From: Paludicola sp. MB14-C6
Lineage (GTDB): Bacteria > Bacillota > Clostridia > Oscillospirales > Ruminococcaceae
Reading direction: 5' to 3'
Assembly: GCF_030908625.1 (NCBI RefSeq)
Contig: NZ_CP133133.1
Coordinates: 434,001 to 498,000 of the forward strand
DNA: 64,000 nucleotides
This document shows, in pieces, positions 33,623 to 41,537 of this stretch. The notes under the pieces are model-generated. The model was given only the letters and a program-made list of their open reading frames with translations, did not search any database and had not been told where the DNA came from. The first letter of the stretch is position 1, and each line of letters begins with the position of its first letter. The translations under genes and the position numbers were made by a program.

Positions 33623-34471
33623 CTATTTTCGAATAAATAATACTCCCAATGTACCTTCACCACAATGATTTGTAACCGTACAACCGGCTGTTGTCTCTAA
33701 CACCTCAGTAAATGGTTGACATTCTAAAACAACTTGTTTTGCAAGTTCTATTGTTTCGTCATCACATTTCGTATGAGTAATAAAAATGCGATCCAAAATG
33801 ATATCATCTCTACCCTGCAATTTATCTTTTATGTACGTTTCTAGGCATTTATTATAAACGCCTCTATATTTTTTCCCTACGTTCATTTTTCCTTCTTCTA
33901 CTAGGATACAAGGTTTAAGCTTTAAAACATTTGCGCCTAAAGCCGCAACCCCAGAGCAGCGTCCACCTTTATATAAATATTGCAAACTGTTTATAACAAA
34001 GCTTGCTTCAACTTTAGAAGTTAAATCATTAATTTGCTTTACGATTTCTTCAACTTCAACATCTTGTTGTGCTAATTCATATGCTTTAATTACTAACAAT
34101 GCAGTTCCGGTTGAGAGATTTCGAGAATCAATTGGATATATTCCGCCTAGTTCCTTTGCAGCTATGAGTGCGTTTTGATGTGCACTTGAAAATTCGGAAC
34201 TAATATTAAAATGTATTATCGTTTCATATTCTTTTTTTAATTCCGTAAAAAGCTTTAAATAATCTTCTACAGAAGGTGCAGCTGTTTTTGGTAATTGTCC
34301 TGTTTTTGATACATAACTATATATATCTTCAGGAGAAACATCAACACCATCACGATGAGAACTCTCACCCATTGTAATGTATAATGGAACGATACTAACA
34401 TTATATTTTTCTAGAAGGTCAGAAGATAAATCAATTGTTGAATCACCGGTTATCTTAATCTTTTTCATCAT
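33623..34471 (-). CDS. DegV family fatty-acid-binding protein
   Basis: 282 residues. The DegV signature is clear: ITGDSTIDLSSDLLEKYNVS near the start, KTAAPSVEDY and HFNISSEFSSAHQNAL. DegV/FakB proteins hold a fatty acid for the kinase FakA, feeding exogenous fatty acids into phospholipids. No fakA is adjacent. ATG 34471 has GGAG 7 bases upstream. Confidence 0.92.
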   Translation of the reverse strand: MMKKIKITGDSTIDLSSDLLEKYNVSIVPLYITMGESSHRDGVDVSPEDIYSYVSKTGQLPKTAAPSVEDYLKLFTELKKEYETIIHFNISSEFSSAHQNALIAAKELGGIYPIDSRNLSTGTALLVIKAYELAQQDVEVEEIVKQINDLTSKVEASFVINSLQYLYKGGRCSGVAALGANVLKLKPCILVEEGKMNVGKKYRGVYNKCLETYIKDKLQGRDDIILDRIFITHTKCDDETIELAKQVVLECQPFTEVLETTAGCTVTNHCGEGTLGVLFIRK

Positions 34472-34584
34472 GCATAATCTCCTTTTTTTCAACACTTTTT
34501 TTCATCATAACACAGATTATCTTAATATACAATATATTATTTATAAAATATGAATATGTTATAATTCAATTATTATATAAAATA

Positions 34585-34604
34585 AAAAGAGCACACGAGT
34601 GCTC
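34585..34604 (-). terminator. Terminator of the sortase gene
   Basis: GAGCAC and GTGCTC (34589-34594 and 34599-34604) form a stem with a 4-base loop; the minus strand continues TTTTTATTTT. Confidence 0.8.
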
Positions 34605-34610
34605 CTTTCA

Positions 34611-35561
34611 TTATTTTTGATAAGGATTTTTCTTTCCAAATTTTTTGATCCATCCATCAGGCATAATCATATCCGTATTTTCTTTTACTTTCGCAACATC
34701 AACCTTTGGATCTTCACCGACTCTTACTTTTCTTGCTACTAATACATCACGATATGGTGTTGAAAGTGAATTCACAACTTCAATATTACAAGTAGATAAA
34801 GTTATAAATTTATCACCAGGCTTAATATCTACAGGCGCATCAAAGTAGCTTCGTTTTAAAACATTCTCTACAAAATGATTAAAGAGTTTTTCTGAACCTA
34901 AATCGTAATAGTCATGATAATTGAAGATTTTAGGGTTTTCTACTCGAACATCTTCGGTAAATCGAGCGATAACTTTGTATTCGCCTTTTCCATATATCGT
35001 ATTAAAAGTTATCGTTGGATGTTCTTTATAGAAGTTGATATTTTTATACTCTTTAACAGGTGCAAAAAATGATCCATCCTTTGCTGCATGACCATACATA
35101 GTAATATTATCACTTTGACTGGTTGGAGTTAATGATGTACGGTAATCCATAAAAGGTACACCAAACGCAAATTTTTGTTTTTCCAAGTTTCTGTCTAAAT
35201 AATAAGCATTATCTTTTCCTTGCGTTACAGCTAGGTCTAATTTTGTTCCCGGGATTGAAATCCAGCCTCGAATATCTTTATTCTTAGCATATAATTTTTC
35301 AAAGCTTGCCTTTATTCCCTCAGCATTTACAGCTTCATCATCCGGCTGCCAACCGGTTTTAGCTGTAGAAGATGTAGAAGATTCTGAACTAGAATATAAA
35401 TTTTTATTTGCTTCTCTTTCTTTTTCGCCTTTTTGATTTTTAACTGAATTTCCTACAATAAGTACAATCGTCGTTATCAATACTGCTAACACGATAACTG
35501 CAATACTGCTCAGTATGATCAATTTCTTTTTTCCTAGTTTTATAAAAAGTTCTCTCATCAT
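34611..35561 (-). CDS. Class B sortase
   Basis: 316 residues: an N-terminal membrane anchor (about 14-36), a Ser/Glu-rich linker, then the sortase barrel. Catalytic His lies in ITMYGHAAKDG, Cys in ITLSTCN and Arg in YRDVLVARKV. The DIRGWISIPGTKLDLAVTQG opening and YYLDRNLEKQKFAFGVPFMDYR are class B features. It joins proteins bearing an NPQTN- or LPxTG-like signal to the cell wall. None of the secreted enzymes downstream carries such a signal, so its substrates are elsewhere. ATG 35561 follows GGAGG. Confidence 0.9.
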   Translation of the reverse strand: MMRELFIKLGKKKLIILSSIAVIVLAVLITTIVLIVGNSVKNQKGEKEREANKNLYSSSESSTSSTAKTGWQPDDEAVNAEGIKASFEKLYAKNKDIRGWISIPGTKLDLAVTQGKDNAYYLDRNLEKQKFAFGVPFMDYRTSLTPTSQSDNITMYGHAAKDGSFFAPVKEYKNINFYKEHPTITFNTIYGKGEYKVIARFTEDVRVENPKIFNYHDYYDLGSEKLFNHFVENVLKRSYFDAPVDIKPGDKFITLSTCNIEVVNSLSTPYRDVLVARKVRVGEDPKVDVAKVKENTDMIMPDGWIKKFGKKNPYQK

Positions 35562-35774
35562 ATACTTTACCTCCATTTTTAGACTTTTATATTTTACCAT
35601 AAAAAATATAATAAAACAAGATTTATTTACCAATTTTAAAATCGATATTTTATGTATTTTATTTGAACGTAAATACTGAAATTTTATTTATTAGATCAAT
35701 ATCAGTTTAATGAATTTTGAATATATGGTTATTTTTACTAATAAAAGTTAATAAACTTTATTTATTAATAACAA

Positions 35775-35802
35775 TTGACAAAAGTTGTATACATGTTATA
35801 GT
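35775..35802 (+). promoter_or_regulatory. Promoter of the GH18 gene; 35562-36002 is its long upstream region
   Basis: TTGACA (35775-35780), a 16-bp spacer and TATAGT (35797-35802) give a start near 35809 and a leader of about 190 bases. The leader holds an AGGAGGT followed at once by ATG TTA TAA (35896-35909), which cannot start a gene. Apart from this the AT-rich 35562-36002 stretch shows nothing clear. Confidence 0.6.
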
Positions 35803-36002
35803 TTTATTTGTAATAATTGCATTATATTATCAGTTTATATATAAACATTTTGCACTACATTGTTTGCATACATATTTCATTCTAAAATATTAACGCAGGA
35901 GGTATGTTATAAGAATTTTAACTATTGATATTTTAAAATTCAAAATAAATTGATTAGTATGAGATATGGTTTGCTATAAATTTTGATTGAAGGAGAAATT
36001 GT

Positions 36003-37922
36003 ATGAAGAAAATTGCCAAAAAAATTAGTTGCTTTCTATTAACTCTAATGCTTGTATTTACAATTACCCCATTTGAACCTTTAACTGCAGCAGATACTAT
36101 TCAGCCATGGACAGTTGGAACTGCATACAAAGTCAATTCCCTTGCTTCTTATAACAACAACTACTATCAATGCCGTCAAGCACACACCGCTATTGAAGGT
36201 TGGGAACCGCCGAATGTACCAGCTCTTTGGAAAGAATATACAGGTTCAATCCCTAATCAAACAGTTGCAACACCTCTTCTTTCATTACCAAACGGCAATT
36301 ATTCCTCTAAACAAGATTTATCAATCACTTGCGCTACTGCCGGAGCTACAATTCGTTATACTACAGATGGTTCTGAGCCTACTGCGAATTCCACTGTTTA
36401 TACGCAAACTCTTTGGGTTACTAGCACAGTTACTGTTAAAGCTAAAGCTTTTAAAAGCGGCATGAATCCTTCTCCTACAGCAACAGGAATTTATACATAC
36501 GGTTCCCAACAAACAGTTGCAACACCTCTTCTTTCATTACCAAACGGTAATTATTCCTCTAAACAAGATTTATCAATCACTTGCGCTACTGCCGGAGCTA
36601 CAATTCGTTATACTACAGATGGTTCTGAGCCTACTGCAAATTCCACTGTTTATACGCAAACTCTTTGGGTTACTAGCACAGTTACTGTTAAAGCTAAAGC
36701 TTTTAAAAGCGGCATGAATCCTTCTGCTACAGCAACGGGAATTTATACATACGGTTCCCAACAAACAGTTGCAACACCTCTTCTTTCATTACCAAACGGC
36801 AATTATTCCTCTAAACAAGATTTATCGATCACTTGCGCTACTGCCGGAGCTACAATTCGTTATACTACAGATGGTTCTGAGCCTACTGTCAATTCCACTG
36901 TTTATACGCAAACTCTTTGGGTTACTAGCACAGTTACTGTTAAAGCTAAAGCTTTTAAAAGCGGCATGAACCCTTCTGCTACAGCAACGGGAATTTATAC
37001 ATACGGTTCGACTCCAACAAATTTTAGAGTCGTCGGTTATTATCCAAGCTGGCAACCAGATAAATTAAACAGAATACAATATGATATCGTAACCCATATA
37101 AACTACTCTTTCTTAATTCCAACTGCCGACGGATCTGTTTTGCCTTTAGAAGGTGCAAATACAGCTAGAACAATTATTCAACAAGCACATGCAAATAACG
37201 TCAAAGTTTTAATTGCAGTTGGGGGCTGGTCTTATCAAGATATTATCTTAGAATCAACATTCGTATCCGCAACAAATACAGATGCTAAAATTGCAAAATT
37301 CACTTCTGCAATTATGAAAGTTGTTACCGACTATGGATTTGACGGGGTTGACATTGATTGGGAACATCCTCGGTATCAAACAGCATCTCAAACACAATAT
37401 GAAAAGCTAATGGTTTCTTTAAACAAAGAACTAAAAAAGACAAATCGTTTGCTAACATCTGCTGTTATAGCTGGTGTTACTCCATCCGGTACTCCTTATT
37501 ATGATGCAGCTGCCCATAGTACAACTGTTTTTAACGCTGTTGACTGGTTTAACGTTATGGCATACGATGGTGGAGATGGTATTAACCACTCTTCTTACAA
37601 TTTTGCAATCAACTGCGCTAATTATTGGAAAAACGCCCGTCAGATGCCTGCAAACAAAGTTGTGCTCGGTGTTCCATTTTATGGACGTCCTTCATGGGCA
37701 TCATATGATGAAATTCTAGTGGTGAATCCAAATGCATACAGCACTGATACTTCTTATATAAATGGTGTGCAAGCGTATTACAATGGTATTCCAACAATTC
37801 AAGCTAAAACAAGATGGGCAAAACAAAACATAGGCGGAGTCATGATTTGGGAATTATCGCATGATACACTTGACAGAAATAAAAGCTTATTGTCGGCTAT
37901 AGGAAGAGTTGTAAAAGAATAA
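36003..37922 (+). CDS. Secreted GH18 chitinase-type enzyme with CBM5/12 and three repeat domains
   Basis: 639 residues: signal peptide (1-29) and a CBM5/12-like chitin-binding module (about 32-80, WTVGTAYKVNSLASYNNNYY). Three 84-residue chitobiase-C-terminal-like repeats span 86-169, 170-253 and 254-337. A GH18 barrel from about 341 has the catalytic DGVDIDWE (Glu454) and a closing GGVMIWELSHD. GH18 enzymes cut chitin or, in some subgroups, the chitobiose core of N-glycans; the binding module favours chitin or related glycans. AAGGAG precedes ATG 36003. First of three secreted glycosidases in a row. No wall-anchor signal. Confidence 0.93.
   Translation: MKKIAKKISCFLLTLMLVFTITPFEPLTAADTIQPWTVGTAYKVNSLASYNNNYYQCRQAHTAIEGWEPPNVPALWKEYTGSIPNQTVATPLLSLPNGNYSSKQDLSITCATAGATIRYTTDGSEPTANSTVYTQTLWVTSTVTVKAKAFKSGMNPSPTATGIYTYGSQQTVATPLLSLPNGNYSSKQDLSITCATAGATIRYTTDGSEPTANSTVYTQTLWVTSTVTVKAKAFKSGMNPSATATGIYTYGSQQTVATPLLSLPNGNYSSKQDLSITCATAGATIRYTTDGSEPTVNSTVYTQTLWVTSTVTVKAKAFKSGMNPSATATGIYTYGSTPTNFRVVGYYPSWQPDKLNRIQYDIVTHINYSFLIPTADGSVLPLEGANTARTIIQQAHANNVKVLIAVGGWSYQDIILESTFVSATNTDAKIAKFTSAIMKVVTDYGFDGVDIDWEHPRYQTASQTQYEKLMVSLNKELKKTNRLLTSAVIAGVTPSGTPYYDAAAHSTTVFNAVDWFNVMAYDGGDGINHSSYNFAINCANYWKNARQMPANKVVLGVPFYGRPSWASYDEILVVNPNAYSTDTSYINGVQAYYNGIPTIQAKTRWAKQNIGGVMIWELSHDTLDRNKSLLSAIGRVVKE
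36258..37013 (+). repeat. Three tandem 252-bp repeats inside the GH18 gene
   Basis: Copies 36258-36509, 36510-36761 and 36762-37013 are nearly identical at the DNA level, differing at only a handful of positions (for example Ser/Ala near the end and Ala/Val in the third). Near-identity including synonymous sites implies recent duplication or ongoing gene conversion, and copy number may vary between strains. Confidence 0.95.
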
Positions 37923-37977
37923 TACTTTGACCTACCACTACTTCCTTAATAAAAAAAGAATCATATTGATTAAACTT

Positions 37978-38041
37978 TCCCCCTATCATACTTAAAACAT
38001 TTACTAGTCAATTTGTTTTAAACATGATAGGGGGATTATTT
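37978..38041 (+). terminator. Long hairpin terminator after the GH18 gene
   Basis: TCCCCCTATCAT and its complement close a long stem that continues with TTAAAACA/TGTTTTAA after two mismatched positions; TTATTT follows at 38036. Confidence 0.75.
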
Positions 38042-38201
38042 ACATTTGCTAATGATAAATTTATCAGTTACAACGGTTTGTTAATCATTTGAATTTCTCG
38101 ACCTCTACCGTTCGTACTAAAAAATATTTGCGATGAATAGATTATAGCGTGATGATGTATGATCATCATTTACATGAAATTATAATGAGGGAGATAGCAG
38201 A

Positions 38202-41200
38202 ATGAACAGAAAAATTTTCAACAAAATCGTATCACTGTTCCTAATTGTAACACTCATCGCAAGTATGCCTCTATTTACGCCAAGTGTCCAAGCATCTACA
38301 ATTCCACCTAGCAGACTTATACCCAACGATTCCTATGCACAAAGAGAAACTTTGCAACCTTTAGGGACATGTGTTCAAATTGATGAACTAAAAAATTGGA
38401 GCCCAGATAAAGACCCTGACGCAAGATACAACAAAGGCAGTATTCAACTTAAAAATCGAGTTACAGGTCCTTTAGTAAACCCATATGCTTCAACTAGCGC
38501 AAAAGTTATGGCTTTAAACAAAGTGACAAGTGAGTCCCAAGGAACCGAAACCGTTAACTCCTATGCATTTAATTATTTTCAATATCTTGATTCATTTAAC
38601 TTTTGGGGTGGTTCAAAAGGTCGAGGGGTAATATCTATTCCTACTCCCGAAAGAATTGATGCTGCCCATAGAAATGGCGTTAAAGTAACCGGTACCATAT
38701 TCTTACCTTGGGGTGATTCTGAATTTGTTACTGCTGCAATGACGCAACTTACGCAGAAAGACACTAGTGGTAAATATAGTATTGCAGATAAACTATTTGA
38801 AATTGCTCAATACTATGGCTTTGATGGCTATTTTATCAACCAAGAGTCCAGCATTAGTTCAACACTTGCAACAAAGTTTAGAGATATGTTGAAATACATC
38901 CAACAAAATAAACCAAGCAACTTTATTATGCAATGGTATGACTCCATGTTGCCTAACGGTTCAATTAGCTACCAAGATACCATTAACTCTAGCAATATTG
39001 GTATGATTCAGCAAAACAACGTTCGTTATAACGACGAAGCATTTATCAATTTTAACTGGAGCACAACTAAAATAAACACTGCTGTTACTACCATGACAAA
39101 TGCAGGCAGAAGTCCTTTTGATGTATTCGCAAGTTGGGAAAACATCCCTTACGAAGATTATAATAATCATCCCGGCAGAGTGAATTTCTTGCTTGACGCT
39201 AATAATAAAATCAAGACTTCTATTGGTATCCTAGGCCCCGATATTACATTGTCTGCAGCAGATGGACCAGAAGACTTTACAAATTCACATGAAGGAGTAT
39301 TGTGGGTTGGACCAACATTAAATCCTACAGATACATCTACAAGAGCAAGTACAACAAAGTTTCCCGGAATGTCTAGCTTGATCGCAGATAAAACTCCAAT
39401 TGTTGGAACAGAGTTTATTACTCATTTCACCACCGGAAACGGGCATAAATTCTATGAAAACGGAGTGATTACCGGTAAACAAAACGGTTGGAATAATGCT
39501 TCATTAACTGATACTTTACCAACTTGGCGTTGGATTGTAAATAGCAACGGATCTAAACTTCAACCGTCTATTGACTATGCTGATGCATATTGGGGTGGTA
39601 CTTCTTTAAAAGTCAATGGTAATTTAGAAAGTGCTAATCCAAACCACATAAAATTATACAGTACAAATTTAAATATCAACTCAAATTCTAAACTAAGCAT
39701 CACTTATAAAACCCCATTAAATGCAACCAATATGAAAATTGGTTTATGCTTCGGTACCACCTATGCTGATAATAATTTCGTGTTTTTCGATGTTCCGAGC
39801 GGAGCTGCAAATCAATGGAACACTCAAGAAATTGATTTATCTGCACACGCAAATAAAACTGCTATTGCAATTTCCTTGAAATTTGAAGCACCAAGTAATA
39901 CCCCAAATTATTCAATTAACATTGGTCGATTAGCGATTACAACCAATACGGTTACTCCTACAGCAATTGCCAGTTCAAGATTTGATGAAATAATGTTTCA
40001 TGATTATATGAATGCCGAAGCAAGAATCTATTGGAGCAAAGCAACCAATGCTGACTTTTATGAAATTCACAGAGTAAGAGCGAATGGAACCAAAGAGTTC
40101 GTTGGAGCAACTCCAAATAACGCATTTTATTTAACTCGCTTTGTAAGAGATAGTTCTGAAACTAACTTTAATTATGAAATAACACCAGTTCGTTATTCAG
40201 GTGGAAAAGGCCCAGCAAACATTTTGAATTTTAAATGGTCTGAGCCTATAGGTACCGCACAGCCTATCGACAACACTACACGCGTAAACCTAGCTTATAA
40301 AAAACCGGTAACTTCTAATGTTACTTCTGAACCTGGCCAAGAGGTTAAGAATTTAGTTGATGGCGTTATCACTTCAAGTAAATGGTGCGTTTCTTCAACA
40401 CGTGCATCCGTTTCTAACCCACACGAAGCAACAGTAGACTTAGGCAGTCCAACTCAAGTTGGAAGATGGGTAGTTTTCAACGCCAACTGTCCAGGAGCAA
40501 ATGAAGGAACAGCAATGAATACTATTGATTATAAGTTGAAGTATTCAATTGATGGAATTAACTTTACTGATGCTGACGTAGTAACAGGAAACACACTTGA
40601 TATTACGGATCGAAATTTAACTACACCTATTACAGCAAGATATGTTCGCTTATCGGTTACAAATTCTGATAACTCACCATGGTCTGCTACCCGTGTTTAC
40701 GAATTAGAATTATATGCAGATAATAATTATGTAAAACGAACAGATGCAATTAACCCACATAAAGTAACAATAAAAAATAACACTGGTGCAACTGATACAG
40801 TTCGTTTTGACAATGTGCCAAGTGGAACAACCGTTAAGCTATATAATTCATTAACTTCACAAACAGTAATCGCACAAAAAGCACCTCAAGTAGTAAATGG
40901 AACGACTCAAAGTTTTGTTGAATTCACTAACTTGAATTTTGGAGCTACTGAGGGAAGATTATATTACGCAACATATGTAGCGGGTACAACAGAAAGCTTA
41001 CGCCGAAGTGTACCTTACTATGCTGAAACGGGTACCTCTATTTCTGTAAATAGCTCAAACAGCCAACTCTTTCATTCAATAAAAGGTTTACAAAGCGGTA
41101 CACCAGCTGGTGTTTTGAGTATTACAAATATGCCTGAAGGTGCTATTCTAAAAGTCTTTGCTGATGCGAGCTCTCTTTCTCCATTGTTAATTTCAGCTCC

Positions 41201-41360
41201 GGCAAATAGTCAAGGTACAATAAGACAAGAAAGAATACCGTTAGTTGCAAATGGCGGTACTTTATATCTTGAAATCTCTGCAACAGGATATAAAACTCCA
41301 ACTCGTATTGCGTATACTTACGGTGCAGTAACAACCCTAAATGACGACAATCTATATTAA
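38202..41360 (+). CDS. Secreted GH85 endo-beta-N-acetylglucosaminidase (first copy)
   Basis: 1052 residues: signal peptide (1-31); GH85 catalytic domain from about 50 to 430 with FNYFQYLDSFNFWGG, DAAHRNGVKVTGTIF and the active-site YYGFDGYFINQE (Asn213 and Glu215 by GH85 rule); a beta-sandwich region; an F5/8 type C (discoidin) domain at about 697-845; and a further beta domain to the end. GH85 enzymes cut between the two GlcNAc residues of the N-glycan core, releasing the glycan from glycoproteins. Paralogous to the next gene. No wall-anchor motif; secreted or loosely bound. Confidence 0.95.
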   Translation: MNRKIFNKIVSLFLIVTLIASMPLFTPSVQASTIPPSRLIPNDSYAQRETLQPLGTCVQIDELKNWSPDKDPDARYNKGSIQLKNRVTGPLVNPYASTSAKVMALNKVTSESQGTETVNSYAFNYFQYLDSFNFWGGSKGRGVISIPTPERIDAAHRNGVKVTGTIFLPWGDSEFVTAAMTQLTQKDTSGKYSIADKLFEIAQYYGFDGYFINQESSISSTLATKFRDMLKYIQQNKPSNFIMQWYDSMLPNGSISYQDTINSSNIGMIQQNNVRYNDEAFINFNWSTTKINTAVTTMTNAGRSPFDVFASWENIPYEDYNNHPGRVNFLLDANNKIKTSIGILGPDITLSAADGPEDFTNSHEGVLWVGPTLNPTDTSTRASTTKFPGMSSLIADKTPIVGTEFITHFTTGNGHKFYENGVITGKQNGWNNASLTDTLPTWRWIVNSNGSKLQPSIDYADAYWGGTSLKVNGNLESANPNHIKLYSTNLNINSNSKLSITYKTPLNATNMKIGLCFGTTYADNNFVFFDVPSGAANQWNTQEIDLSAHANKTAIAISLKFEAPSNTPNYSINIGRLAITTNTVTPTAIASSRFDEIMFHDYMNAEARIYWSKATNADFYEIHRVRANGTKEFVGATPNNAFYLTRFVRDSSETNFNYEITPVRYSGGKGPANILNFKWSEPIGTAQPIDNTTRVNLAYKKPVTSNVTSEPGQEVKNLVDGVITSSKWCVSSTRASVSNPHEATVDLGSPTQVGRWVVFNANCPGANEGTAMNTIDYKLKYSIDGINFTDADVVTGNTLDITDRNLTTPITARYVRLSVTNSDNSPWSATRVYELELYADNNYVKRTDAINPHKVTIKNNTGATDTVRFDNVPSGTTVKLYNSLTSQTVIAQKAPQVVNGTTQSFVEFTNLNFGATEGRLYYATYVAGTTESLRRSVPYYAETGTSISVNSSNSQLFHSIKGLQSGTPAGVLSITNMPEGAILKVFADASSLSPLLISAPANSQGTIRQERIPLVANGGTLYLEISATGYKTPTRIAYTYGAVTTLNDDNLY

Positions 41361-41404
41361 CGCAAGATAATGCCAATCATCTAATTCATCTTTTTCGCTA
41401 TTAA

Positions 41405-41490
41405 AATTGTCCTTATCAAAAGGACAATTTGACTGTACTAAAGTTTCTGATTCGATATTATACTGTTATATAAAAGCTGAAACAGCTTTT
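41405..41490 (+). terminator. Two hairpins between the GH85 genes
   Basis: AAATTGTCCTT with its complement (41405-41415 and 41421-41431) and AAAAGCTG with its complement (41472-41479 and 41483-41490) form two stems. The second ends in CTTTT and may terminate; the first lacks a T-run and could be a processing or stabilising structure. Confidence 0.5.
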
Positions 41491-41537
41491 CATACGCAAA
41501 CATATCAATAGGCAAAATTCGTAATGGAGGAGTAATT

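Noticed and set aside
35896..35909. Leader peptide in the GH18 5' region
   Set aside because: The ribosome site touches the ATG and the frame is only two codons before the stop, so translation is improbable.
36258..37013. CRISPR-like or satellite repeat array
   Set aside because: Units are 252 bp, contiguous without spacers, and keep one reading frame coding a known domain type.
36321..37055. Three similar minus-strand reading frames opposite the GH18 repeats
   Set aside because: They repeat only because the coding repeats repeat; low-complexity Cys/Ser/Asn products, no ribosome sites.
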